DNA from: Cacajao melanocephalus
Taxonomy: Eukaryota > Chordata > Mammalia > Primates > Pitheciidae
DNA length: 64,000 nt
Assembly: GCA_963573385.1 (NCBI GenBank)
Contig: CAUYLG010061966.1
Span: 58,581 to 122,580 of the forward strand
Direction: 5' to 3'
Both the position numbers and the translations under genes were made by a program. Below the pieces are notes generated by a model, which saw only the letters and a program-made list of their open reading frames with translations, did no database searches and had not been told where the DNA came from. Of this stretch, positions 24,810 through 36,439 are shown piece by piece. Numbering within the stretch: the stretch's first letter is position 1; every line of letters begins with the position of its first letter.

Positions 24810-25194
24810 GATTAGGCCCCCATTCGCCAGGGTCCCTGTGGACCCTTGAACATGCAGCATGAACTCGAAGTATACTTCTGCCACGTGAATCCACTGAAAT
24901 TTGGGGATTGTCTGCAATCTTGATGCATTTTACTGAATGGGGGTAGAGCTCGCTTTTGTAATACCTTCCAAAATTTCTACTATTTACCACAGTTAATACT
25001 GTCCGTGTTTAATTCTACTACTTACTAGGTTTTTTAGAAATAACTTACTTAAGAAGGAGGCTGGCAGTTTCCAGCTCCATTTCCCTCAACAGCATTTTTG
25101 TCAGAATTTTAAGTCACTCCAGTAAAAAACAGAAGTCAGGCACTACTGTAATATCAAGCCTTCAGCGCACGCTGCGCTCTGATGTTGCAGACCT

Positions 25195-25345
25195 CTTTTT
25201 CCTGTGTTTGTAATGTGACCCACAAAATAACCCTGAGCCAGGAATCGTTCATTCTGTCCTCATCCAAGAGCTAAGAACACAGTGGTTTAGAGACCAGGAA
25301 GTGACAGAAGTAGGACTAGAACCCAAGTTCAAGGGGCACAGAGCC
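25195..25345 (+). mobile_element. MIR SINE fragment
   Basis: AAGAACACAGTGGTTTAGAGA, GAAGTGACAGAAGTAGGACTA and GAACCCAAGTTCAAGG match the order of the MIR core and 3' region, diverged. Confidence 0.6.
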
Positions 25346-26700
25346 CCCTCCTCCATGCCTCACTAATAGCGAATTACCTCAACGATTATGCTTTCATCTC
25401 ATTTCTAAACACCAATGCCCTATAGTTAACATAATAAAACCAGCATAAGAACTAAAAGTGCTTTACACCAAATTATAGCAATATATCGCCAAGCTTAGCA
25501 TAACATTACAAATAGCTCATTGAACCAAAGCAGTTTGTTTGCAGAGTAAGCAAGCAGATTTTTCTGCATAATACAGCACTGCAGCTGGTAATAGCAGCCA
25601 CTGAAATAAAAGCTGGGGCCAGTGGGGGCAGCCTCATTTATGGACAAGTAGTAGACACTAATGAAATTGCATTTTGGCCCTATCATCCTCCTGAGAAAAT
25701 TCCCCTTGAGGTTTTCCATTTGAATCCTGGGCATATTTATGAAGATCAAAGTAATGGCTTTTTAAAATTAATTACATGAATTTGTAGCTCAACAACATTG
25801 AGTGAAAGGCGGGTGTTGTACCCCACGCCTTGTTACAGCTGTACATCACACACATCAAAAGCCCAGGATGCCAGAGAGAGCACATTCCCCGCTACATCAG
25901 CCCCCAAGCTGCCGGGACAACCATGGAAAGAGTACAAAAGATCAGTCCCCAAAGTTGTTGTGACAGCTTAATTGTATTATAGTGCTTGGATAATTCCCAT
26001 TTATTTAGCTTTTTCCTCAGAGCAAATGCTGGCCCCCCAAGCATAGCTATTACCAGGAGAATTAAGATTCACAACTTTGATGGGTCCTCTCACTCACTCC
26101 CTCTAATACCAGCCCTGCTCAAAAGTCCTGGTAATTGTTCCACCCGGATCAGGACTTCCCCCAGCCTTCGGCATGCTGAGACCCGACAGCAGCTAACTAA
26201 TTGCAATTAAAATCTGCCACGTGAGTGGAAGAGAATAACATAAATTAATCAGTACATTAGCAGAATTACATTTAAATGTTCAAATGTGCATTCAACATAG
26301 TGGGACATTTTAAATTATAATGCAAAGTGCTTCATTATGGATGCTGATATTTTAATGAGGAAATGTGATGTTTGGTTAAATAGGAGTACAATATAGAGAC
26401 TTCCTTAAAATTAGCATCAATGATGCATTTTAATTCAAAAAACAAGTTGTGGTCTGTGTGATTCCTGCATATCAATGTGGAAAAATTGCCTAGAGCTGTG
26501 GAAACAGTTGAACATCTCATTCTCTGAAGAATTAATAATTTCAGCTGTACTAACTAGCACTTTTTGTAAATTGTCAGATAAATCACAGCAATAAATAAAG
26601 GTTTTAGAAGAACAGAACAGTGTGCTTATCCTTAATTTATTCAATCATCAATTCATGTATACTGAAGCTAAGGGATATGAAAGATTCAACATATTAGGCA
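25346..26700. other. Repeat-poor AT-rich block, candidate conserved non-coding DNA
   Basis: About 1.35 kb free of any repeat I recognise, in a window otherwise saturated with them. It contains a 12-base perfect palindrome TAATTGCAATTA at 26198-26209, an inverted pair of TAAT cores four bases apart, the spacing bound by paired-class homeodomain dimers. It also has several ATTAAT and ATGCAAAG motifs near 26240-26330. No coding frame is convincing. Enhancer function is inference only. Confidence 0.4.
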
Positions 26701-27834
26701 AAAAAAAAAAAAGGAAAAGAGGAGAAAATGTCTTTTGTAGCCACACAGAGACTCCAGAATAAAGCTCCCATCCAATTTTACCAAAATCTTGCCTGTAAAG
26801 ATCACTCTAGGATGTATATAAAAGATAGATTAAAATGTTTATTTTCAAGTACAGATAGTCAAAGCTTAGTAATCAACATCTACACTAGAGTTTCAAAAGT
26901 CCTCCTTACAAAATAGATATTTAATTGCATGGATATAGAGCCCATACCATACACACATATCAAAAGGACATGTCAGGCTGTCTTTGTCATTTCCATGTGC
27001 CCCTCTTGTTTACCCTACTGCAGGCACAAATCCTGACATGGTAGAAGCTGACCTAAACTGGGTCTGCCATTTCTGTCACTAGTTAAAGATGGGGCAAACC
27101 CAAAGAACACAAAATCCTTATCCTCTTCTTCTGGGCCATCTTCTGATTTTATTAGCATCAAGATAAATTCTTGCTAGGTTTTGTGATACAACAAAGCCAC
27201 GGCAGGGCAGAGTAGAACAACGAACCACCACTGTGATAGTACACATGAAAGAACATGGATTTATTTACAAGCACTCAAGTGAGTGTGGATCTGAAATGAT
27301 CATAATTAAACAATACAAAATAAGACCACACTTAAATGCAAAGAAAATCTGTCTTCCATGATACCTACTGGCAGCTTTGGAAACCTACCCACTGTCTAAG
27401 TCCCACTGATAATTCTCTATTAAAATTGCCTTATTACACACAACTTTGCTCTTATTTAGCAAAGAACAGCAGGTTGTGGTATGTTCCTTCCTTGGGTTTC
27501 AGGAGAGAGTTTTTCTCTTTCCAAAGCAATCTTTCTCCCTAAATAAACTTCTGCAGTTCCTCCTTCAGAAACAGATTCTCTCCTCTTGGTGTCTCTGTGC
27601 TATGCGTCATCAGTCTGTCACTGCTGATGGGAACCCACCTTCTCCCAGGGAAAGTGGAGCATGACTTGGCACCCTGCCATGTATAAAGACACCAATTCAC
27701 TTTGTGAAAGGTGCCTGAATCAAAATGGAGCCACTAAGGCTAAAATAAATCCTGACAAATAGAGCCACAGAAGGCCATAAAGAAAGAGTGCTCCTGCTAG
27801 TGGGCCTGAAAATGAAAAAGACGTGGGTATTCTG
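26701..27834. other. Single-copy DNA
   Basis: Starts with an A-rich run near 26700-26712. No gene or clear repeat. From about 27660 the sequence may already belong to an ERV-like LTR that continues beyond the L1 fragment. Confidence 0.35.
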
Positions 27835-27967
27835 CTCCATACCTGGGCGACGGGATCAGTCACACCTCAAACCTCAGCATCACGCAATAGACCCATGAAT
27901 CTAACCGGCGTATGTACTCCCTGAATCTAAAATTTTAAAGTTGAAATTTTCTTTAAAAAAAAAGAAA
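27835..27967 (+). mobile_element. Short 5'-truncated L1 3' end
   Basis: ATACCTGGGCGACGGGATCAG, GACCCATGAATCTAACC, GTACTCCCTGAATCTAAAA and an AAAGTTGAAATTTT tail with A-rich end form the last roughly 130 bases of a primate L1 3' UTR. Only the 3' UTR terminus was inserted. Confidence 0.75.
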
Positions 27968-28279
27968 GACTACAAAAACCACAACCTTGCACAAAGGCCA
28001 TCACAACCATGTCCACAAAAATACTCCTGGAGGGACATCTACCCAGCAGCTGCCTGTCCAACCCCACACTGGCATGCCCCTTGTGGATCCTTGTAGCCAA
28101 GAATAATTATTTCAAAACAGTGATGCAATCCTCTTCATTTTTCCCTTTAAAAGCCTTTATCAGCCTCTATCTCCCTGAATACATACACAGTGTATTAAGG
28201 CATTCGTATTCCCATTGCAGTGCTCTCTTTCCAAATAAGCATCTTTTCTTTTGGAGAACTACTCTTATTTAGTTTGACA
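27968..28279 (+). mobile_element. Probable ERV-type LTR part
   Basis: A CCTTTAAAAGCCTTTATCAG motif (TATA-like region) near 28144 followed about 130 bases later by an end AGTTTGACA resembles an ERV LTR 3' half. The L1 3' fragment at 27835-27967 would lie inside it if the LTR starts near 27680. Family not assigned. Confidence 0.4.
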
Positions 28280-28289
28280 ACTTCTAAGC

Positions 28290-28888
28290 ATAACCATTGA
28301 CCATACAGAATTTTCCCTGAGCCTGCTGATTCTGCAAAACAGGGACGGTTGAGAAATCCCCTTACTCTCTTGTGTACCAGAAAGCAGCTGCCTGCAAAGA
28401 GCTACCTGTCCCCACAAGACTTAGAAAAGACTCATAGGTGTTCTCTCTGTTTTACCTAGGATTGGACTAGACACCACACCAAGTCCCACTCTTGACCTCA
28501 CAAAAGATTAGCTGACCTGCTTGTCCCCGTGAATCAAGAGGAACAAAATGCTGTTTAACCAAGCTTGGGTCAAGCTGCTTGTCTTCCACAGGAACTTTGA
28601 CCCACCCTCAGCCTGAGCAGCACAGAGCCACCCCTAAGAATAGGCTGGCCTCAGAGTAGAATGTTCCCTGATCCACTAGCCTACCACTTCCCACACCCAG
28701 TTCCTTCCAGCCTTGTTTACTCCTCTCTGTAAAAGAAATCCCATTCTGCCTCACTCTTGAGCCGCCTTCCTAGCTTACGGTCATAGCTTTCTCCAGATTG
28801 CAAATGTCCTTTCTTCGCCCCACTTTGCAATAATCCTTTTGAATAAAGTCTCTCCTTTAGAAATCTGGATTTGTTTTTCTATTTGACA
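28290..28888 (+). mobile_element. Probable ERV-type LTR
   Basis: Contains CCACTTTGCAATAATCC, then GAATAAAGTCTCTCC as a polyadenylation signal near 28840, and ends CTATTTGACA. This is the usual signal arrangement of a class I/III ERV LTR. No viral coding region follows that I can recognise, and the 5' boundary is uncertain. Confidence 0.5.
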
Positions 28889-30180
28889 CCATCGACAGCC
28901 GGTGGTATCTAAGTGCTGTAGCTCTAAGCATTATCAAAATCTATGCAAAGACATCTTATTACATCCCATATGAATTAAGAGGACTCAACCCCAAAAGGAA
29001 CTGAGGCTACTAGAAATTGGTGCCAACAACAGGATTTTTTTTTAGGTACCATCAGAGTTAAAAGCTGAGTGTTTTGTTGGTCTGCAAACACAGAAGCCAA
29101 CTAATTGCACCTAAGCCATTCAGTCTCCACTCACAATTGGACTGGGTCTGGTCCAAACAAGGAAAGGAGTGAATGCCGCCCCCGTCCCCTCCTCAGCTCC
29201 TGTCAGGGTAACAATGAAACTTGACTGGTCAGAAGGGCAGTAGGCACAATAGGGCTTTGTATAAAAACATGACAAAGCCCCGAAGCAGCTGGGGGAACAA
29301 TGTTGTTAACAAAAGCTCTAATTTCTTTGCAGTCCTGGGTCTATGTATTAAAGAGTGAGCTACTAAACTTGCATTGAAGTCTGCATTTATGCATACTTTC
29401 ACATTCATACATTATGTTTATATTTATCGTATGGTATTTTTACATATTATACAACTATACGTAAAAATCATCTCAAGAAATAAAATGACAGTATGAGTCA
29501 CATAATTTTAGAATGGAGCAGTCTATCTCCTCCAAAAATAGCCAAAAGGGAATGAAAACCAAAGCTAAGAATGCTTTTCATACAGTGACTTGGACTACGA
29601 CTGTGTTCCCTGGTTTGGCCTTGATAATGTTATATCATTTTCCCACAAGACTGTATTTATTATGAGCTCCATTTCGCACCAAGAACAAGAAATGATATTG
29701 AGCAAAGATGAAATAAGTCACAGCAAAACTGAAAACAGATTAAGTCTTGGTGTAGTTTATCTTTTCTCATCTTTCCAGTGGAAATGTTCTCCCTTATATG
29801 CCAGTTTAATAATCCAAAACAAAACCCTGTGTGGTCAAAGAAACCATGAGAAAAAGACCACTGGGCTCCATTTTCAGGACCCATGAGAATAGCAAAAGAG
29901 ACAAGACTGAAAGCCTCAGAATCTAGTGATAAATTGACCAGAGAGCAAAACAAGCCAAATAGTGAATGAGACTAAGTAATGAAACATTCTCTGTGTGATG
30001 CTGAGAAAACAGGCCTTTCATTAGACCATTTTACTTTAACTTCTCAATAAAGTTCTTGTTACTGCAGCCATTTTAGTGATGAGAGTAATATTCATCTTTC
30101 TCTTCCCTCCTTTTATTGGAAGAATAGGTAGTTGCTTGCAGAGAAAAGGATAAAAGCTCTTTGATCTTACCTAAGATTTG
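28889..30180. other. Unassigned DNA
   Basis: No gene recognised. It contains a perfect 9-base stem, GGGCTTTGT at 29252-29260 and ACAAAGCCC at 29272-29280, with an 11-base loop. Opposed frames of about 97 codons at 29590-29953 have no domains. Confidence 0.4.
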
Positions 30181-30196
30181 GAAAGTACATAGTTTT

Positions 30197-30349
30197 GGGG
30201 GGTTTTTGTTTGTTCGTTTTTTGTTTCATTTTCAGAGACAGGGGTTTCACCATGTTGGTCAGGCTGCTCTCGAACTCCTGACTTCGTGATTCACCCGCCT
30301 TGGCCTCCCAAAGTGCTGGGATTACAGGCGTGAGCCACTGCGCCTGGCC
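30197..30349 (-). mobile_element. Alu left monomer (FLAM-like)
   Basis: Only one antisense Alu monomer is present, ending in the canonical GAGCCACTGCGCCTGGCC. Flanks GAAAGTACATAGTTTT (30181-30196) and AAAAGCACCTAGTTTT (30350-30365) are a target duplication, so the monomer inserted as a unit. Confidence 0.85.
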
Positions 30350-30604
30350 AAAAGCACCTAGTTTTACCCGATCACGCAACAACATTTCATAAATAAGGTA
30401 CCAAATGACCCACAGAAGTGCAAAATCCTGGTGACGTTGGAGACCCTGATTCTAGCTGGTCTGCTGTCCAGATTATGGTCACATGAACCCTCTTGCTGGG
30501 TTTAGTAATCAACGTATACACTCGATATCTGTATTTCTCCTACATTGCATTTCGCCTTTTGGATAAACTTATTCTACCACTTATGTACCCCAAGAGTCCT
30601 AATG

Positions 30605-30698
30605 CCTACTAGCTGCATGATTATTATTATAATGACCACCATCTACTAACACTTAGTAGGTACCAGGCACTCTACTAAGTGCTTTAGGTACACAACCA
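30605..30698 (+). mobile_element. MIR SINE, first part
   Basis: ACCATCTACTAACACTTAGTA and TACCAGGCACTCTACTAAGTG are the 5' landmarks of a MIR. The element is interrupted by the Alu at 30711 and continues after 31008. Confidence 0.7.
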
Positions 30699-30710
30699 AA
30701 GGGAGGTCTA

Positions 30711-31120
<410 letters not shown>

Positions 31121-31353
31121 TGCTATCCAGCTTCCTAGGACCTGGTCTGGGACCTGCCTGGACCTGTCTGAGACTGAAGGATGCGCCTCTTTGCTGGCCT
31201 CTCTGCTCTCCCTTTTCTCAGCTTCCTCGGCTGACTAATCCACCCCAGCACTTACACACACACCATGTGCATCAGGTTGCATCAGTTGAGTCTTAGATTA
31301 GGATCTGCCTTGACTCTTGGGTGGACTTTACCCGCTCTGCACTAAACCATTAG

Positions 31354-31701
<348 letters not shown>

Positions 31702-31802
31702 TAAGTTCTTACTATAAATACCTCAAGGTCCTTTCCTTGTGTTCTCTCTAGTAATGACACAGGGAAAAACAACAGTAAACAGAAAGATTGCTATAAGCAG
31801 GC

Positions 31803-32228
31803 TATAACAGACTGAACCATGCCCCCAAAAAAGATATGCTGAAGTCCCAACACTCCGCACAAGGAAACAGGGTCACTGCAGATGTAATTAGTCAAGACAA
31901 AGTCTTACTGGAATAGGGTGGGTCCTTAATCCAAAATGACTGTGTCCTTATAAGAAGAGGAGAATGCCGTGGGAAGACCTCACAGACACACAGGGAGAAG
32001 ATAACCCAGGGAAGAGAGAGGCAGAGACTAAAGATATGCAGCCGCCAGCTGAGGAACACCTGGAGCCGCCAGGAGCTGGAAGGATGCCCCCTGCAGGTTT
32101 CAGAGGGAACAAGACCCTGCCGACACTGACTTCACACTTCCAGCCCCTGGAACTGCGACAAAGAAATGTTTGTGGTTTGAAGCCACCATATTTGTGGTCC
32201 TGTGCTCCAGCAACTGCTGGAAAGAACA
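31803..32228 (+). mobile_element. MLT1-type MaLR LTR
   Basis: AAAGATATGCTGAAGTCCCAA near 31832, GGGTGGGTCCTTAATCC near 31917, GTGTCCTTATAAGAAGAGG near 31943 and CCAGCCCCTGGAACTGCGAC near 32139 follow the MLT1 order. Opposed 93- and 99-codon frames lie inside it. Confidence 0.82.
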
Positions 32229-33473
32229 CACAGGTTGACCCTGAGAGGTTGGGGGCAGATTAATTCGTTTACAGGTTTTTGTGTTTGGTAGTTCCAGGCC
32301 AAGAGGTCCCAAGCCCTGGGCCAGGGTGGTTGTGGGCAGTGAAAACAGATGACCTGTTGACCGAGAGGATTCCTTCCCATTAAATCATTAAGGAAAATCT
32401 CCTCTTTAATAGGTATTCAAATAGAAACCAACAGGAGCAAGCACTTAAGAATTCCCTGGAATTCATCCTGTAGAGCCTTTGTCAACTGCTATCTGCAAAG
32501 ATAAATAAATGTTGCATTTCCTTAGCTTCTGTTCCCTATGGAAACATAATCATATCCCTCAACACATGAGATTCTGATACAATTTTAAAACCAAAAGAAA
32601 CAGAATCGGCGGGATTATGAAATTCTCTCTAAAATTCTTACATGTAATAATGACAGAGAATAAGACCCTGAGAAGCTGGGTCACAGAAAAGGTCACAGAG
32701 CCAGATGGACACAGGGCAGGTTGGCCTCCAACTGCAAGTTCAATGCTATTCTTAATAAACAAGAAGAGGATGTGAAAATAGAAATGCATCAGGGTTAGAC
32801 CACCAGGCTTGACCTCAGGGTGGGACAAAACTTCCAGAATGTCCTTGCTCTAACAAGAAGTGTCTCCTCACTCTCCGGGAATCCCTAGAGGGATGGGGGT
32901 GAAATAACTCAGGAGGAAGAAGTGAAAAGTATTTTGTTGCCTTTGGGATAGGGGAGTAAGTTTCACCACATTTTCAGGGGAGGTAGTAGCACTTAGTATT
33001 TCTAACCTGTGTGTGTGTTTTAATTTAATCTTTATTATTCAGATATGGTGAAACCAACAGATTAGGAGATGATTACCACTGAAAAGACTGTTATTCTCCC
33101 AGTTCCCAAGAGGTAGGGGCACCTCATACCATGTGGGATCCTGTGAGAAAGCACCTGGGTCAGGAGATGGAGGGAGCGAGGGGAAAACGTGGGCAAAAGC
33201 CTTTATTGTGTTTCCTGAGGAAAGGACCATGCAAGGCAGAGTAAGCACCCATAGGGGTTGGCTAGTCTGAAGTGTTTTCAGCAGGCTGTGGGTCATAGGG
33301 GCTGTCCCTAGTCCACTACCTCACCCTGGGTGATGAGGAGACAGTGACCTGCCGTGTAAGAGCTCAGGTATGGGGCTGTGGGCTCTGGGCTGGCTGGTTG
33401 GCTTACAGAAGGTGCATTCAAAGGTGAGTCATTTACCGTCTCTAGGAAATGGCTCACCCTAGGAGAGGCAGTA
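32229..33473. other. Single-copy DNA
   Basis: About 1.2 kb with nothing I can assign. A short AGATAAATAAATG run lies near 32498. Confidence 0.4.
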
Positions 33474-33477
33474 TCTC

Positions 33478-34318
33478 TGTCATAGGAAAGAAGTCCTGAT
33501 ACAGACCCCAAGAAAGAGTTCTTGGATCTCACACAAGAAAGAATTCACAGCTAGTCTGTAAAGTGAAAGCAAGATTATTAAGAAAGTAAAGGAATAGGGC
33601 CGGTGCAGTGGCTTAAGCCTGTAATCCCAGCACTTTGGGAGGCTGAGTCGGGCGGATCATGAGGTCAGTTCGAGACCAGCCTGGCCAACATGGTGAAACC
33701 TGTCTCTACTAAAAATACAAAAAGCAGCGGGGCATGGTGGCACATTCCTGTAATCCCAACTACGCAGGCGGTTGAGGCAGGAGAAAGCTTGAACTTAGGT
33801 GGCGGAGATCACGTCACTGCACTCTAGCCTGGGCAACAGAACAAGACTCCTTCTGGGGGTGGAGGAAGAAAGAAAGTAAAGGAATAAAAGAATGGCTGCT
33901 CCATAGACAGAGCAGGCCTTAGGGCTAGTGGTTGTCCATTGTTACAGTTATTTCTTGATGATATGCTAAACAAGGGGTGGATTATTCATGCCTTCCCTTT
34001 TTTAGACCATATAGGGTAACTTCCTGACATTGCGGTGGTTTTTATAAACTATCTTGGCACTGGTAGGAGTGTAGCAATGAGGGTCACACAAGCAGAGGTC
34101 ACTCTTGTTGCCACCTTGGTTTTGGTGTTGGCCAGCTTCTTTTCTGCAAGCTGTTTTACCAGCAAGGTCTTTATGACCCGAATCTTGTGCTGACCTCCTA
34201 TTTCATCCTGTGACTTAGAATGCCTTAACCATCTGGGAATGCAGCCCAGTAGGTCTCAGCCTCATTTTACCCACCCCCTACTCAAGATGGAGTTGCTCTG
34301 GTTTACAAGCCTCTGACA
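33478..34318 (-). mobile_element. ERV1-type solo LTR with Alu inside
   Basis: On the plus strand it runs from TGTCATAGGAAAG to CCTCTGACA. Read on the minus strand it has an AATAAT-type signal region and a CTTTACTTTCTTAATAATCTT segment. A perfect 4-base target duplication TCTC at 33474-33477 and 34319-34322 fits class I ERV integration. Subtracting the Alu leaves about 550 bases. No viral genes are attached. Confidence 0.85.
33597..33869 (+). mobile_element. Alu (S-like) inserted in LTR
   Basis: Target duplication AAGAAAGTAAAGGAATA at 33580-33596 and 33870-33886. The right monomer is shortened and the A tail is replaced by CTGGGGGTGGAGG, so the tail has decayed. Confidence 0.93.
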
Positions 34319-34322
34319 TCTC

Positions 34323-34934
34323 TAAGGTTAGCAAGGCCTCAAGATGTCAAAACTTCAAAAATACAGAAAATAAACAGGCATGGTTAATAGAACCATCCTG
34401 ATGGGCCCTCAGGCATCAACCATTTGGCTGGCCAACCCAAAAATAAAGTGGGAGACCCCACAGGGAGCAATGAGAAGCAAGTCTGGAAAGGTAGAAGACC
34501 CCAAGTCTTTGGAAGCTGGATCCCTCAGCCTCATCCTGAGAACACTCAGGGACTGGAAAGAGCAGAGCCTGTGTAGGAGAAAAGATATGCACTGCAGGGC
34601 AGGAAATCTTGTGGGAATCTGGGTCTGGGTGACAGGACTCATCCCAGTGCCCTTGGGAATAGGGAAGTATGGGAAAGTCAGGGTTGACACCCTCCAATTT
34701 GTTAGATAACTCAGCACTGTGGTGACGGGTGACCTGATTACCAAGGCAGCCATCTGAGAACTCGCAAGTCAAAAGAGAAGCTACATCCCCCGTATCACTC
34801 TGTACATGTAAAATGGTATTAACATGAATGTTTTCACCACTGTAAGCCCACCAGGGCAGATCAGAGCAATCACATAATGAGATGCATAGATTGGCTCACT
34901 AATGACTAAGAAGTTGGTTTTTAAAACGTTGCGT
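34323..34934. other. Single-copy DNA
   Basis: Holds the overlapping 109-118 codon frames at 34380-34772 on both strands. Their mutual overlap and lack of domains argue against any being a gene. Confidence 0.4.
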
Positions 34935-34939
34935 CCTCA

Positions 34940-35255
34940 ATTTTATTTATTTTTCTTTTATGAGACAAAGTCTCACTCTGTCACTCAGGCTGGAGTGCAG
35001 TGGCATTATCTGGGCTCACTGCAGCTTCGACCACCTGGGCACAAACAATCCTCCCACTTCAGCCTCCTGAGTGGCTGAGAGCACAGGCCTGTGTCACCAT
35101 GCCAAAATTTAAAACTTAATTTTTATATTTCTTGGTAGAGGCAGGCTCTCCCTATGTTACATAGGCTGATCTCAAACTCCTGGGTTCAAATGATCCTCCT
35201 GCCTCTGCCTCCCAAAGTGCTGAGGTTATAGGTGTGAGCCACCACACCCTGCTGG
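34940..35255 (-). mobile_element. Alu (J-like), first of a pair at one target
   Basis: Antisense, diverged Alu. It is flanked by TCCTCAATTTTATTT-type sequence at about 34934-34948 and again at 35256-35270, the duplicated target. Confidence 0.9.
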
Positions 35256-35271
35256 TTCCTCAATTTTATTT

Positions 35272-35578
35272 TTTATTTTTGTTTAATAATTTATTTTTAA
35301 ACAGTCTCACTCTATTGCTAGGCTAGAGTGCAGTAGCACAATCTTGGCTAACTACAGCCTCCAACTCCCAGGTCGAAGCAATTCTCGTGCCTCAGCCTCC
35401 TGAGTAACTGGGATTATAGATGCATGCCATCATGCCCAGTTCATTTTTATATTTTTTTGTAGAGATGGGATTTCACCATGTTGGCCAGGCTGGTCTCAAA
35501 CTCCTAACCTCACCCGATGCACCTGCCCTGGCCTCCCAAAGTGCTGGGATTATAGGCAGGAGACCCCACAACTTGCTG
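35272..35578 (-). mobile_element. Alu, second of a pair at the same target
   Basis: A second antisense Alu in the same orientation follows directly. A third copy of TTCCTCAATTTTA lies at about 35580-35592. Three copies of one target around two Alus indicate sequential insertion at the same A/T-rich site. Confidence 0.9.
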
Positions 35579-35592
35579 ATTCCTCAATTTTA

Positions 35593-36264
35593 AATACCTT
35601 TGTACTTAATTTTTTTTTTATTGGTTGGATTAGAAAGTCCTGGATAATTGTCCATATCCTTGACATGAACAGGAGATGAATTTTTTATCCTTAGGATAAT
35701 CAGTCATTATAACATCCTCATACACTGTTCCTGTACTCCTACGGGGAGCTCCACTCTCCTCCACTTCCTTGCCCTTGGTAACTGCGACCTCCCATGTGGC
35801 CCAAAGAACTTACCAGAACACTGTGCAAAGAGACCTAACCACATTATAGCCTGGCCTCCACCTGTACCAAGTTGTGTCCCTAAAGGTGACCCCAGCCTCC
35901 TCCTATGCTGAATTTTTGTTACTCAAGGAAACAAAATGCTGCCAAACCATAAAATGTACATAATCCCAATTCACATTCCCAAACCACTTTCAATAATTCT
36001 CCACTTACCCTTTCTGAAATTTTCCATTTCCTTATAGCACCCCCACCCCCCCACCCAGGTCTCTTTTTTGTTCTGCCTTTCATTTCCCCCAGAGCTCCCT
36101 TTCATTCCTTTTCTCTTCTCCCTTTAAAAACCTCAGTCACCTTTGTTTTAGCTGCAGCTCAGCTCCGCTGCTCCTGGAGTCTCTCTACCCTACTGCAGTA
36201 GTCTGAATAAAATCTGCCTTGCCTCCGTCACAAGTATCCAGTGCTATTTTTCTTTGACTTTACA
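35593..36264 (+). mobile_element. Probable ERV-type LTR (3' part clear)
   Basis: The 3' half shows CCCTTTAAAAACCTCAG near 36121 (TATA-like), GAATAAAATCTGCC near 36203 (polyadenylation signal) and an ACTTTACA end. The start is uncertain and part of 35593-35900 may be unique DNA. Confidence 0.5.
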
Positions 36265-36439
36265 GTAGTAAATTAACCAAAACCATTCGGTCTTAACACC
36301 AAAAGGCACCTACCCCCGCTTTTGCCTTATTCTTGCCTAAAGACCCTCGCTACAAGCTACAGATCAGGAATTTGGCTTTCTGGAAGAAATGTCTAAAGAA
36401 TGTTAACCTCAGTAGAGCATAGTTTTAGATATAGAAGGA

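Noticed and set aside
29013..29035. GGTGCCAACAACAGGA resembling a retroviral primer-binding site
   Set aside because: It lies about 130 bases beyond the apparent LTR end at 28888 and not directly after it, and no internal viral sequence follows.
34380..34772. Three overlapping 109-118 codon frames on both strands
   Set aside because: Open in several phases at once in GC-richer DNA, with no recognisable protein family; chance is the simplest reading.
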